A DNA stretch of 17,885 bases from Candidatus Gastranaerophilales bacterium (GCA_003150395.1 QAMI01000049.1:61352-79236); one strand, 5' to 3'; counted from the first letter of the stretch, positions 1 through 7,932 are shown. Numbers and translations are program-made. The notes: generated by a model not told the origin, from the letters alone.

Positions 1-351
1 CTGCGATTTCCTATAATTGTTTTGAACGCTTTGCGGTGCAATTTTTTGCGGTATAATTTGAGTTTTTTGTAAATGTGTTTCAAAATTCACACTTTCGCCG
101 GCCTGAAGTTTAGAAATAAGATTAGTTTTGTCAGAATCCGAGGCAATAAGAAATTTTTCACTACCGGCTCTGACAACCATAAGAGTCTTACGCGGTCCGA
201 TAGAGAGAGTATCTTCCACGTTTAGAAAGTTGGAGTTCTTTGAGCCGAAACTTCCGGCTGCAAATTTTTTATACACAAATAATGCGAAAAATATTAATCC
301 GCACATTGCCATTGTGTATACTGTAAAATTTAAAATGTAACTTCCCATCAT
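1..351 (-). CDS. fliO: Flagellar biosynthesis protein FliO, N-terminal part (runs off the left edge)
   Basis: The minus strand reads open from ATG-ATG at 351/348 through base 1, giving 117 codons without a stop; the C-terminus is outside the window. A short N-terminus leads into one membrane helix (about residues 6-27), then a cytoplasmic part containing VEDTLSIGPRKTLMVV and EKFLIASDS. This is the usual FliO core: a small beta-rich domain that begins with a statement like 'pLGprk.l.vv..g...lLig'. FliO helps assemble the FliP/FliQ/FliR export gate in the inner membrane. A GGGGAT stretch lies just upstream of the start. The gene follows the SpoA-domain gene with a gap of 39 nt, the order expected in a fliN-fliO-fliP cluster, so fliP would be predicted further left. 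The family call rests on the motif and the neighbour. It could belong to a divergent flagellum-like export system. Confidence 0.72.
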   Translation of the reverse strand, partial: MMGSYILNFTVYTMAMCGLIFFALFVYKKFAAGSFGSKNSNFLNVEDTLSIGPRKTLMVVRAGSEKFLIASDSDKTNLISKLQAGESVNFETHLQKTQIIPQKIAPQSVQNNYRKSQ

Positions 352-390
352 TTATCCCCGTAATTTTTCTGAAACCTGTTTAATAAGATT

Positions 391-1602
391 TTAAATATCT
401 TCATCTTCAAGTTCAAAGTCGCTGTAGTCGAATTCATCTTCTTCATTCGCTTGCGGTTCCGCTGCAGGCATTGGTTCGTCCGGACTTGAAGGCATCGGAT
501 CGTTGAAATTATGTGCCGGCTGTTGAGGTGCATAATTCTGTGGTTCTGTTTGCATATCTTCAACTTCCTGCTGTCCTTTTTCAACAATATCAGAAATTTT
601 AACACCGTATCTGTCGTTTATAATTACCAATTCTCCATGTCCGATAACTTTGTTTTCTACACGAAGCGTAATTTTATTATCATAAAGAGCTGCAATATCA
701 ACAACAAGCCCGTCTTCTATTCTTTTCAAATTGCCGAGAGTAATCTTTACAGGATCAAATTCAGCATACATGTCAACTTCTATGCTGTCCCATAAATTAG
801 TATTTCCGGTATTTTCGTCCATGTTTTCTCCTTCATTTTCGTCAAGCGGATGTGTAAGACCCATATTAGGGTTAATTTTAAAATCTTTTTCATAATCTTT
901 GAGAATAAATCTCATAGTATCAAGAGCACTGTTCTCAAAAACAACAATATCTTCAGGCTCAAGCCCTTTCATTTCCTTTACTGTAAATCTGGTGGAGCCA
1001 ATTTGAATTTTTGCTTTAATCGGGCACTTGTAAAAGTCAGAGAATTCAAACTTGTCTTCTTTCACCACAACTTTGTTTGCCTCAAGCCTTGCAGACGGCA
1101 GTGAAATAATGAATTTGCCGACATTCCCGTCATCGAGGTTTTTGACAATGAATGTCAGGTGTATCATGTCGAAATTTTTACGTTTAATGTTTACAACCGG
1201 GGTCGGTGTGAGGAATTTTGCCATAATTCTAAACATGTAATCATTAAACGCGGTCAATATTTCACCTTCCAAATCAGTCATTCTGTTTATATTGAATGAG
1301 CGGTTTGGGCGTCCGAGGGCTTTTTCAAGAAGCATTGCGACAGTTTTGTCAGAAATTCTGAAAAACATATCATAAAGTTTGTCGACTCTGATTTTTGTAA
1401 CAAAATAGGGTTCGTTTGTCATCAAGAGATTAATATTTTTGCTTACCGCAATAAGTTCAAAGCGGAATCCCGGCAGAAAAAAGCCATCGCTGGACTTTTG
1501 AGCAGCGATTGGAAAAACTTTTTTAAACCAGTTATACTCTTCATACAAATTATCTGTAACGGGTATTTTGGTATGTTCAAGTGCCTTTAAAATATTTTCC
1601 AT
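391..1602 (-). CDS. fliN: FliM/FliN-family flagellar switch protein with two SpoA-like domains
   Basis: The product has 403 residues. The C-terminal half holds a clear SpoA (FliMN_C) domain at about 272-342, with VKITLGNLKRIEDGLVVDI followed by GHGELVIINDRYGVKISDI. A second SpoA-like segment sits at about 190-235 (CPIKAKIQIGSTRFTVKEM, then GLEPEDIVVFEN). An acidic Pro/Glu/Asp-rich tail covers 343-403. SpoA domains build the cytoplasmic C-ring that sets motor direction and docks export substrates. The N-terminal 190 residues show no FliM-type CheY-binding EIDAL motif that I can see. Normal FliN is about 100-150 residues, so this is a long form, closer in layout to FliY or to SctQ of type III secretion. 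It lies upstream of fliO on the same strand. The SD is weak (AGGGA about 12 nt before ATG). The family is fairly sure; the exact FliM/FliN/FliY assignment is not. Confidence 0.68.
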   Translation of the reverse strand: MENILKALEHTKIPVTDNLYEEYNWFKKVFPIAAQKSSDGFFLPGFRFELIAVSKNINLLMTNEPYFVTKIRVDKLYDMFFRISDKTVAMLLEKALGRPNRSFNINRMTDLEGEILTAFNDYMFRIMAKFLTPTPVVNIKRKNFDMIHLTFIVKNLDDGNVGKFIISLPSARLEANKVVVKEDKFEFSDFYKCPIKAKIQIGSTRFTVKEMKGLEPEDIVVFENSALDTMRFILKDYEKDFKINPNMGLTHPLDENEGENMDENTGNTNLWDSIEVDMYAEFDPVKITLGNLKRIEDGLVVDIAALYDNKITLRVENKVIGHGELVIINDRYGVKISDIVEKGQQEVEDMQTEPQNYAPQQPAHNFNDPMPSSPDEPMPAAEPQANEEDEFDYSDFELEDEDI

Positions 1603-1647
1603 TGAATTATGGCTATCCCTATATTGTGTATAATTTCCCTCAAATAC

Positions 1648-1677
1648 AGTATAGTATTTTTTTTAGCTGCATTTCAA
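1648..1677 (-). promoter_or_regulatory. Promoter for the fliN-fliO pair
   Basis: On the minus strand TTGAAA (1677-1672) and TATACT (1653-1648) are separated by 18 nt, each one base from consensus. Transcription would begin about 40 nt before the ATG at 1602, giving a short leader. Confidence 0.5.
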
Positions 1678-1735
1678 CTTTGTAACGTATTTTAATGAAT
1701 TTTAATTTAAAGGCAAAACAATCCGGCATTTTTTA

Positions 1736-2299
1736 TTAAAGCTGAATAGTTCTGAAAATAGTATAATATCGGTAATTCCCGAAATAAATCACAAGTGAAA
1801 GATAATTTCTCTCCAAATCGGTTGCTTCAAGGTAAGCCTGCGGTGTTGGTTTTCTTTTTGCACTCGGGAAAATCTTGCCGATTGTGTCCATTGCTTTTAT
1901 GTGAAGGTTTTGGGAAATCGTTAGTTTTGGCTTTGGAATATGGTCATCGTAAAATGTCATTGGAACTATTTCTCTGTCGTAAACAGGAATTATGTATTTG
2001 ATTTTTCCTCCGTCTTTAAACAAAATATACCAATTATCTTTATATTCACGCGGCGTTAGTGCATAATATCCGGGTTCTATCGTAATACTTTTGAAGAATA
2101 TCGGACTTGCGAGTCTGAACAGAGGATATGGCGACCAGGAAGATTGTTGTTGGTCATAATATTCACCTGGGTCAACATTATGAACATATTTGTGCGTCGG
2201 AACTTCAAGAGTACGGTAAACTTCTTCATAGTCTACATTTTTAGCAGAAGCACAAAGGCCTGAAAATATTAATAAAGCGATTAATAAGACTTTTTTCAT
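1736..2299 (-). CDS. Secreted protein of unknown function
   Basis: This 187-residue protein starts with a clear Sec signal peptide: MKK, a hydrophobic core to about residue 15, and an ASA cleavage site near 19-20. The mature part is rich in Tyr, Pro and charged residues, has no further membrane helix, and I recognise no domain in it. It is likely exported to the periplasm or surface. It sits alone between the fliN promoter region and speB, which is transcribed divergently. No Shine-Dalgarno precedes the ATG. Instead a TAAAAT -10 box ends 6 nt before it, so the mRNA may be leaderless. Base composition matches the neighbours. The reading frame and signal peptide are good evidence of a real gene; the function is unknown. 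Confidence 0.75.
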   Translation of the reverse strand: MKKVLLIALLIFSGLCASAKNVDYEEVYRTLEVPTHKYVHNVDPGEYYDQQQSSWSPYPLFRLASPIFFKSITIEPGYYALTPREYKDNWYILFKDGGKIKYIIPVYDREIVPMTFYDDHIPKPKLTISQNLHIKAMDTIGKIFPSAKRKPTPQAYLEATDLERNYLSLVIYFGNYRYYTIFRTIQL

Positions 2300-2305
2300 A
2301 AAATT

Positions 2306-2333
2306 ATTTTAACGTTTTTTACTTAAAAATCAA
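2306..2333 (-). promoter_or_regulatory. Promoter of the secreted protein gene, possibly leaderless
   Basis: On the minus strand TTGATT (2333-2328) and TAAAAT (2311-2306) are 16 nt apart. The -10 box ends only 6 nt before the ATG at 2299, so the transcript should begin at or next to the start codon. No ribosome binding site is visible. Confidence 0.4.
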
Positions 2334-2337
2334 TCAT

Positions 2338-2367
2338 TTGTATAGATTAAAACTTTTTTGTTATAAT
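2338..2367 (+). promoter_or_regulatory. Promoter of the speB-ligA operon
   Basis: A perfect TATAAT (2362-2367) has a poor TTGTAT -35 box (2338-2343) 18 nt upstream. A strong AGGAGG ribosome binding site follows at 2386-2391, 7 nt before the speB ATG. Confidence 0.5.
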
Positions 2368-2398
2368 TAAACTGAGCAGACAAGTAGGAGGAAATATT

Positions 2399-3235
2399 AT
2401 GTTGAGCGGACCTTTTTTAGACAGAAATTGGATGGGGCAAAACCCTGATTATGATAATACGAAAGTTGTTATGCTGGGGCTGCCGTTTGACGGAACTGTT
2501 TCCTACAGACCCGGTTCAAGATTTGCGCCTGAGCAGATAAGGCTTGCAAGCTGGGGATTGGAAGAATATTCACCTAACTTTGATAAACATCTTGAGGACG
2601 TTAATTTTCATGACGCCGGTGATTTGGAATTTCCGCTTGGCAATACTTACAAATCTCTTGATGTAATTGAGAAAAATGTTGAAGATATTTATAAAGACGG
2701 CAAAAAAGTTTTTGGAATAGGCGGGGAGCACCTCGTAACTCTTCCTGAAATCAAAGCGGTTTCAAAGTTTTATAAAGATTTGGCGATTGTTCATTTTGAT
2801 GCTCATACGGATTTGAGAGAGGAGTATCTTGGTGAAGAAATGTCGCATTCAGCAGTAATCCGTCATTGCACAAAAATAATTGGACCTGAGAACTTACGTC
2901 AAATTGGTATTCGTTCGGGCATGAAAGAAGAATTTGAATTTATGAAGCAGTATAACACTCTGGCTGACAAATATTCTGATTTGGATGCTCTTAAAGGGAA
3001 AAAAATTTTTATAACAGTGGATTTAGATGTTCTAGACCCTTCGGTTCTGCCGGGAACAGGTACGCCTGAGTCCGGCGGACTTACTTTCAATGAACTTATC
3101 GGATGGTTTAAGTATCTTAAAGACTTTGATGTAATAGGCGCCGATGTTGTTGAACTTGCACCGGATTATGATGCAACAGGTGTTTCAACTGCTGTGGCAA
3201 CAAAGGTTATCAGGGAATTATTAATGATTTTGTAA
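2399..3235 (+). CDS. speB: Agmatinase (ureohydrolase family)
   Basis: The enzyme would hydrolyse agmatine to putrescine and urea in the cytoplasm, a route to polyamines. At 278 residues it has the usual family length. The binuclear Mn centre is complete: GGEH with His111, DAHTD with Asp134/His136/Asp138, and VDLDVLDPS with Asp208/Asp210. The PGTGTPESGG stretch that follows (about 218-227) is typical of the agmatinase branch. GGEH instead of GGDH is a common variant and keeps the metal-binding His. The start is set by AGGAGG 7 nt upstream. It is the first gene of a likely operon with ligA (43 nt downstream), although the two share no pathway. Agmatinase is the best call; other ureohydrolases such as guanidinobutyrase share these motifs and cannot be excluded from sequence alone. 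Confidence 0.9.
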   Translation: MLSGPFLDRNWMGQNPDYDNTKVVMLGLPFDGTVSYRPGSRFAPEQIRLASWGLEEYSPNFDKHLEDVNFHDAGDLEFPLGNTYKSLDVIEKNVEDIYKDGKKVFGIGGEHLVTLPEIKAVSKFYKDLAIVHFDAHTDLREEYLGEEMSHSAVIRHCTKIIGPENLRQIGIRSGMKEEFEFMKQYNTLADKYSDLDALKGKKIFITVDLDVLDPSVLPGTGTPESGGLTFNELIGWFKYLKDFDVIGADVVELAPDYDATGVSTAVATKVIRELLMIL

Positions 3236-3278
3236 TTTGTATTGTGATTAAAATAAAATTTAGGGAGCTTTAACTGCT

Positions 3279-5264
3279 ATGATTGACAGAATTAATTTTT
3301 TAAAAGATGAAATTAATAAACATAATTATCTTTATTACGTGGAAGACAATCCGTCCATAAGTGATTATGAATATGACCAATTATTCGCAGAATTAAAAAG
3401 GTTAGAGATGGCGCATCCGGAATTGAAGACTCCGGACAGCCCGACTCAGCGTGTAGGTTCTGTAAGTGAAAAATTTCTTCCTTATAAACATAAATACAGA
3501 CTTTACAGCCTTGATAATACATACAATTATGATGATCTGGTGGTTTGGTATGAAAAGTTATCAAAGAATTTCAAAGATAATGTTGAACTTGTTTGCGAAT
3601 TAAAAATAGACGGACTTGCCGTTGCATTGACTTATGAAAAAGGTGTTTTTACAACCGGTGCAACCAGAGGGGACGGAGTTGCCGGTGAAAATATTACAAC
3701 AAATTTGAAAACGGTTAAATCAATACCTTTAAGGCTTTTTGAAGATGTCGATGTCGAGGTTCGAGGCGAAATTTATATGCCGAAAACTTCTTTTGAAAAG
3801 CTTAATGAGGAGAACTATGAACTTGGCGAAAAACCTTTTGCCAATCCCCGTAACGCTGCAGCAGGTTCTATAAGACAGCTTGACAGTTCTATTACAGCAC
3901 AGAGAGATTTGTCGATTTTTGTTTATAATTCTACCTTTGAAAATCTTGAAAATCCTCCTAAAACGCATTACGACAGTATGATGTATTTGAAAAAACTCGG
4001 CTTTCGTATAAATCCGAACATCAAGCTTTGCAAAAATATTGAAGAAGCTATTGAGTATTGCAAAGAATGGGAAACAAAACGTTTTGAATTGAATTACGCT
4101 ACTGACGGTGTAGTAATTAAAGTTAATAAGCTTGCTTATCAGGAGGAACTAGGTTTTACAGCACGTGCCCCGAAATGGGCGACTGCATACAAATTTCCGC
4201 CCGAAGAAGCTACCACAAAACTTCTCAATATTGAACTTAATGTTGGCAAAACCGGTGCGATTACACCGGTGGCAATTCTTGATGCCGTAAATCTTGCCGG
4301 AAGCAAAGTAGCACGGGCAAGTCTTCACAATTTTGAAGAAATTAAGCGTCTTGATATCAGAATTGGTGACGAAGTTGTAATTAAAAAAGCTGCTGAAATT
4401 ATTCCAAAAGTTATCAGAGTTGTTGAGGACGAAGAGCATTTTAAACGCCCGGTTTATAATATTCCGAAAACCTGCCCTGATTGCGGAGCAAGACTTGAAA
4501 CACGCCCTGATGAGGTTAATCTTTACTGTTCAAATACTGAGTGCGCCGCGCTTTTGAAAGCCAAACTTGAATTTTGGGTATCAAGCGATGCAATGGATAT
4601 AGACAAAATAGGTCCCGGCGTTATTGAACAGCTTTTCAAGAAAGGGCTTGTCAGAACTCCGCTTGATTTGTACAAGTTAAAGAAAGAAGATTTCTTAACT
4701 ATCGACGGCTACAAGGAAAAATCAGCAAGTAATATGTATATGTCTATTCAAAACAGTAAAACTCAGCCCCTAAGCCGTTTTCTGACAGCTTTAACAATAA
4801 AACATGTCGGTAAAGAAACAGCTGAAATTCTGGCAAATGAATTTAAAACGCTCGACAGATTTTATCATATTGATTCTTACGATGTTATTGATATTCCCGG
4901 AATTGGCCAGAAAACAGGCATGGAAGTACGGGATTATTTTAACAATGAAAAAAATCTTCAACTGATGGATGAGTTTAAAGCTGTCGGCATAAATCCGGTT
5001 CAAGACGTAGAGCGTGTAAGCGATATTTTGAAGGGTCAAAAAATTGTTTTGACCGGAACGTTAACAAATATGACGAGAGATGAAGCTGAAGATATAATTA
5101 AATCAATGGGCGGAAAGCCAACGTCAGCAGTATCAAAGAATACATCTTTTGTTATTGCCGGAGAAAATCCGGGCTCAAAATTTGATAAAGCTCGCGAATT
5201 AGGTGTTAAAATATTGACAGAAAAGGAATTTCTTGAAATGATTAAATTAAATTCCATAAATTAA
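3279..5264 (+). CDS. ligA: NAD+-dependent DNA ligase LigA
   Basis: LigA seals nicks in replication and repair using NAD+. All domains appear in order in 661 residues. The N-terminal Ia region has Tyr residues that bind NMN (HNYLYY at 15-20). The adenylation domain has catalytic Lys109 in CELKIDG. An OB fold follows (about 315-390). A Cys4 zinc finger uses Cys399, Cys402, Cys417 and Cys422. Next come helix-hairpin-helix repeats, including IPGIGQKT, and a C-terminal BRCT domain from about 583 (GQKIVLTGTL through the NPGSKFDKA segment). Length and motif set are standard, with no lost key residues. AGGGAG at 3262-3267 lies 11 nt before the ATG, a somewhat long spacing. It follows speB with a 43-nt gap and is followed 15 nt later by a small membrane protein gene. 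Confidence 0.97.
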   Translation: MIDRINFLKDEINKHNYLYYVEDNPSISDYEYDQLFAELKRLEMAHPELKTPDSPTQRVGSVSEKFLPYKHKYRLYSLDNTYNYDDLVVWYEKLSKNFKDNVELVCELKIDGLAVALTYEKGVFTTGATRGDGVAGENITTNLKTVKSIPLRLFEDVDVEVRGEIYMPKTSFEKLNEENYELGEKPFANPRNAAAGSIRQLDSSITAQRDLSIFVYNSTFENLENPPKTHYDSMMYLKKLGFRINPNIKLCKNIEEAIEYCKEWETKRFELNYATDGVVIKVNKLAYQEELGFTARAPKWATAYKFPPEEATTKLLNIELNVGKTGAITPVAILDAVNLAGSKVARASLHNFEEIKRLDIRIGDEVVIKKAAEIIPKVIRVVEDEEHFKRPVYNIPKTCPDCGARLETRPDEVNLYCSNTECAALLKAKLEFWVSSDAMDIDKIGPGVIEQLFKKGLVRTPLDLYKLKKEDFLTIDGYKEKSASNMYMSIQNSKTQPLSRFLTALTIKHVGKETAEILANEFKTLDRFYHIDSYDVIDIPGIGQKTGMEVRDYFNNEKNLQLMDEFKAVGINPVQDVERVSDILKGQKIVLTGTLTNMTRDEAEDIIKSMGGKPTSAVSKNTSFVIAGENPGSKFDKARELGVKILTEKEFLEMIKLNSIN

Positions 5265-5279
5265 AAAGGATGTGTGCCA

Positions 5280-5711
5280 ATGAGAAAAAATGCTAAAATT
5301 ATACAAATTTCAGGTCTTAGAGGATTACTGCTTGCAGTATTTATTGTAACCTGTTTAATTGCAGGTTTTGTGGTATTCCCGGGGTTTGGAGCAATGTATT
5401 TATGGAATATAACAATGGCGGCCTCCTTTTCTCTTCCGGCAATTAACATTTTTCAGGGGATTTTATTGTGGCTGATTGCAGCTCTTATATTTTATCTTAC
5501 AGGCGGCAGTCAAAGTGTTGTCCAATTCAAAAGTACTTCACAGCTCAGCGATTATGAATTAAAAGAACTTATGTCAAGGATTAAAAAGCAAAACCTCGCT
5601 GACAAGCAGACTTCCGTTGGCTTCAAATCCTTTGAAATAAAAGAAATCAGGAAAGCTGATACTATCGGGGATAAAAATTCCCAGCATGAAAAAGATAAGG
5701 AGAAATTATGA
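5280..5711 (+). CDS. Small membrane protein of unknown function with two helices
   Basis: The product has 143 residues. Two hydrophobic segments (about 12-37 and 57-76) are followed by a charged cytoplasmic-looking tail rich in Lys, Glu and Ser. I recognise no family. An in-frame GTG lies 6 nt upstream at 5274, but the AAAAAGGA Shine-Dalgarno at 5263-5270 is only 3 nt from that GTG and 9 nt from the ATG at 5280, so the ATG is preferred. Its stop overlaps the start of the SIMPL-domain gene by 4 nt (ATGA), which implies translational coupling and perhaps a joint role in the envelope. It follows ligA by 15 nt, probably in the same operon. Confidence 0.75.
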   Translation: MRKNAKIIQISGLRGLLLAVFIVTCLIAGFVVFPGFGAMYLWNITMAASFSLPAINIFQGILLWLIAALIFYLTGGSQSVVQFKSTSQLSDYELKELMSRIKKQNLADKQTSVGFKSFEIKEIRKADTIGDKNSQHEKDKEKL

Positions 5712-6460
5712 AAAAGTTAATGGTTATGGCCGTTGCAGCCGCTTTAATTGCAGGTATCACTGTTAATTCAGTCACAGCAGCAGCAAATACTACTGAGGAA
5801 AGAGGTTATGTTTCAGTAACAGCTTCCTCTAATAAAGAATTGGCCCCAGACACTGCGGAAATTTCTATTTCTGTTGTTACAACTGACAACAAATCAATGC
5901 AGAAAGCAACTGCCCAAAATAAAGAAATTTCTGACAAAGTTTATTCTGCAATGAAGTCTATGATTAATCCTGAAAACAAAGATTATGTTAAAACTTCGAA
6001 CTTCCGTGCAAATCCGCTTTATACTTATTCAGGAAATAAAAGAAACCTTGATAAATACGAAGTTTCAAATACAATCATAATTCACACAAAATCAATTAAC
6101 AAAATAGGTGACATGATTGATAAAGCCATTTCTCTCGGTGCAACAGATGTAAGCAACATGAGTTTTTCAGTGTCAAAATACGAAAACGAATGTGATGCTC
6201 TTTTAACTTCAGCAACTAAAAAAGCACGTGCGCAAGCTGACACTCTTGTAAAAGCCGCAGGGTCAGTGATTACCGGAGTAAAATCAATTAATGGAACTTG
6301 CAGCCCAAATGCAACTACAAGAGTAATGTACAATATGATGGCTAAGAGCAATATGTATGACAGTGCAGCTCCTGAAGCTGCAATGGGTTCTTCAACTCCG
6401 ATTGAAGTCGGCGTTGTCAGAATTTATGCAAATGTAAATGCAAGCTTTTTTGTCAAATAG
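5708..6460 (+). CDS. SIMPL-domain (DUF541) exported protein
   Basis: This 250-residue protein has a Sec signal peptide (MKK, hydrophobic core, cleavage near residue 25 in the Ala-rich stretch). The mature part fits the SIMPL/DUF541 family: GYVSVTASSNKELAPDTAEI near the start, a middle KYEVSNTIII strand, and KKARAQADTLVKAAG in the helix that closes the fold. Proteins of this family (E. coli YggE, the BP26 antigen) are periplasmic or surface proteins linked to oxidative stress and envelope integrity; the biochemical role is poorly known. A GGAGAAATT stretch just upstream serves as its SD. It starts inside the last codons of the membrane protein gene. It is probably the last gene of the speB-ligA operon, because an 80-nt AT-rich gap follows. 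Confidence 0.88.
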   Translation: MKKLMVMAVAAALIAGITVNSVTAAANTTEERGYVSVTASSNKELAPDTAEISISVVTTDNKSMQKATAQNKEISDKVYSAMKSMINPENKDYVKTSNFRANPLYTYSGNKRNLDKYEVSNTIIIHTKSINKIGDMIDKAISLGATDVSNMSFSVSKYENECDALLTSATKKARAQADTLVKAAGSVITGVKSINGTCSPNATTRVMYNMMAKSNMYDSAAPEAAMGSSTPIEVGVVRIYANVNASFFVK

Positions 6461-6540
6461 TTAATTAATGTAAAAAATTAGAATTTATTAGCAAAAAATA
6501 TTCTTTATGGTTTTTAAACTAACAGATAAAAAGGTTAACC

Positions 6541-7932
6541 ATGAACGTTTCAAAAATTAATGTTTTAAACACAAATAAAATGGGAGTATCGCTGTTTCGC
6601 GGCGATACTCCCGTTTCTGAAAATAACAAAAAAGATACTTCAAAAACAACTAATGCAACAAAATTTTTATATGGAGCGGGAGTTGTTTCTGCCGGAATTC
6701 TGTCTGTCTCATTAGCAGCTCGCGCCGGTCTTTTTTCAAAATTGGCTAAAAAAGCCGGAAAAGATGCAAACGAACTTGCTGATGCTAAACCAAAAATTCG
6801 AAAACGTACCCCAAGTCCTGAAATAATTGTAGAAGAGAAAACTTTTCCAATTGATGTTCCTCGTGAAGAAAGATTAAAAAAACGCGAGATTGTTCCGGAA
6901 AAGCTCCAATATTTTATAGATTATTCAAAGTTCGGCAATGCCAAAACAGAAGGACAAAAAGCGGCTTTCTTTACGAATTGTATGAACCGCATTAACAACA
7001 TGAGTTATGAAGAACAGTTTGACGAATTCCAGGGATTTTTAAAATTTATAAAAACTCTTGACCCGGAAAGTGTCAAAAATAAAATTTTGTTTACACTTGG
7101 AAAATTTAAACGTGACAATAATGAAAGATTTGCTAAAGAAGCTTTGGAATTTGCCAAAGAGAACCCCGCTTATAAAAATACGATATTAAGTAATCTTGTA
7201 GCGTACGAAACAGATGGAAATTTTGCCAGAGAACTTGCAGGCACTTGGTTTCACAAAACCGATAACCTTGCAAAACGCTATGATAAGCACATTGATGACT
7301 TGATAAATATCCGTAAACTTCTAACAGAATCAGGGATGAAATGTGATGAACATACACGTATAAAAAATCGTCAGGATTGGATAAATATTGGTTATCATTC
7401 ACCAAATACTTATATGCTCGGTTTCCAATACAGTGAAAAGGCCCCGGAAATAAGAAAAGCGGCTTTTGAATACGATATGATGAATGGAATTTCCAAAAGC
7501 GATGCAGAATTCTTAATCAAACAGCTTTCTGCAAAAGACACATCTGTTGTACAAAAAAGTGTTAAAGAACTTTCTTCTGAACTTCAGACACATGGAGTTC
7601 CTGCTGAGCGTGCTGAAGCTCTTATTAATCAGTTGAACTCGGAAACTTTGGAACTTCGTAAGAAAGAGGCTGAATATTTAAAAGATTTTTCAACAGATAA
7701 TACAACAAAAGAAATGCAAGAAAAGCTTAGAGAGCAATTGACAAATCTTTACGCTGATGAAAATTTGCCGGAGTCATACAAAGAACTTGCTGGTTACGGC
7801 TTTTCGAGAAAACAGGCGGATTTTATGATAAGAGAGCTTAATTCTACAATTACGAAATCAGAAACTCAGAAAACGTATGGCATGACATTAGACGAGATGA
7901 TAACTAAAATTAACAATTCTATTGTTGATTAA
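6541..7932 (+). CDS. Helical protein of unknown function with an N-terminal hydrophobic segment and three internal repeats
   Basis: I recognise no family in these 463 residues. The N-terminus is Asn/Ser-rich and ends in SLFRGD (17-22). A hydrophobic Gly/Ala-rich segment at about 42-66 may be a membrane anchor, followed by a basic linker (70-115). The rest is predicted to be mostly helical and charged. Three copies of a short motif stand in the C-terminal half at about 315-333, 351-369 and 419-437 (NGISKSDAEFLIKQLS, HGVPAERAEALINQLN, YGFSRKQADFMIRELN). The DNA of codons 13-26 forms a strong hairpin (separate entry). An AAAAAGG ribosome site lies about 7 nt before the ATG. Codon use resembles the neighbours. 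It has its own gap on both sides and is followed by the promoter of the prepilin-like gene. It may be a lineage-specific surface or effector-like protein, but nothing proves that. Confidence 0.72.
   Translation: MNVSKINVLNTNKMGVSLFRGDTPVSENNKKDTSKTTNATKFLYGAGVVSAGILSVSLAARAGLFSKLAKKAGKDANELADAKPKIRKRTPSPEIIVEEKTFPIDVPREERLKKREIVPEKLQYFIDYSKFGNAKTEGQKAAFFTNCMNRINNMSYEEQFDEFQGFLKFIKTLDPESVKNKILFTLGKFKRDNNERFAKEALEFAKENPAYKNTILSNLVAYETDGNFARELAGTWFHKTDNLAKRYDKHIDDLINIRKLLTESGMKCDEHTRIKNRQDWINIGYHSPNTYMLGFQYSEKAPEIRKAAFEYDMMNGISKSDAEFLIKQLSAKDTSVVQKSVKELSSELQTHGVPAERAEALINQLNSETLELRKKEAEYLKDFSTDNTTKEMQEKLREQLTNLYADENLPESYKELAGYGFSRKQADFMIRELNSTITKSETQKTYGMTLDEMITKINNSIVD
6578..6616 (+). repeat. 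Strong inverted repeat inside the 5' coding region
   Basis: The arms 6578-6592 and 6602-6616 pair over 15 bp around a 9-nt loop. The inner 11 bp (GGGAGTATCGC with GCGATACTCCC) are perfect; the outer part has one G-T pair (6581/6613) and three A-T pairs. It begins 37 nt after the ATG, so an mRNA hairpin there would lie just in front of the initiating ribosome. No U-tract follows, so it is not an intrinsic terminator. Confidence 0.85.

Noticed and set aside
128..340. Plus-strand open frame of 70 codons
   Set aside because: It is the antisense of fliO, whose minus-strand frame has a membrane helix and FliO motifs.
5274..5282. GTG at 5274 as start of the small membrane protein
   Set aside because: The Shine-Dalgarno would be only 3 nt away; the ATG at 5280 has the normal spacing of 9 nt.
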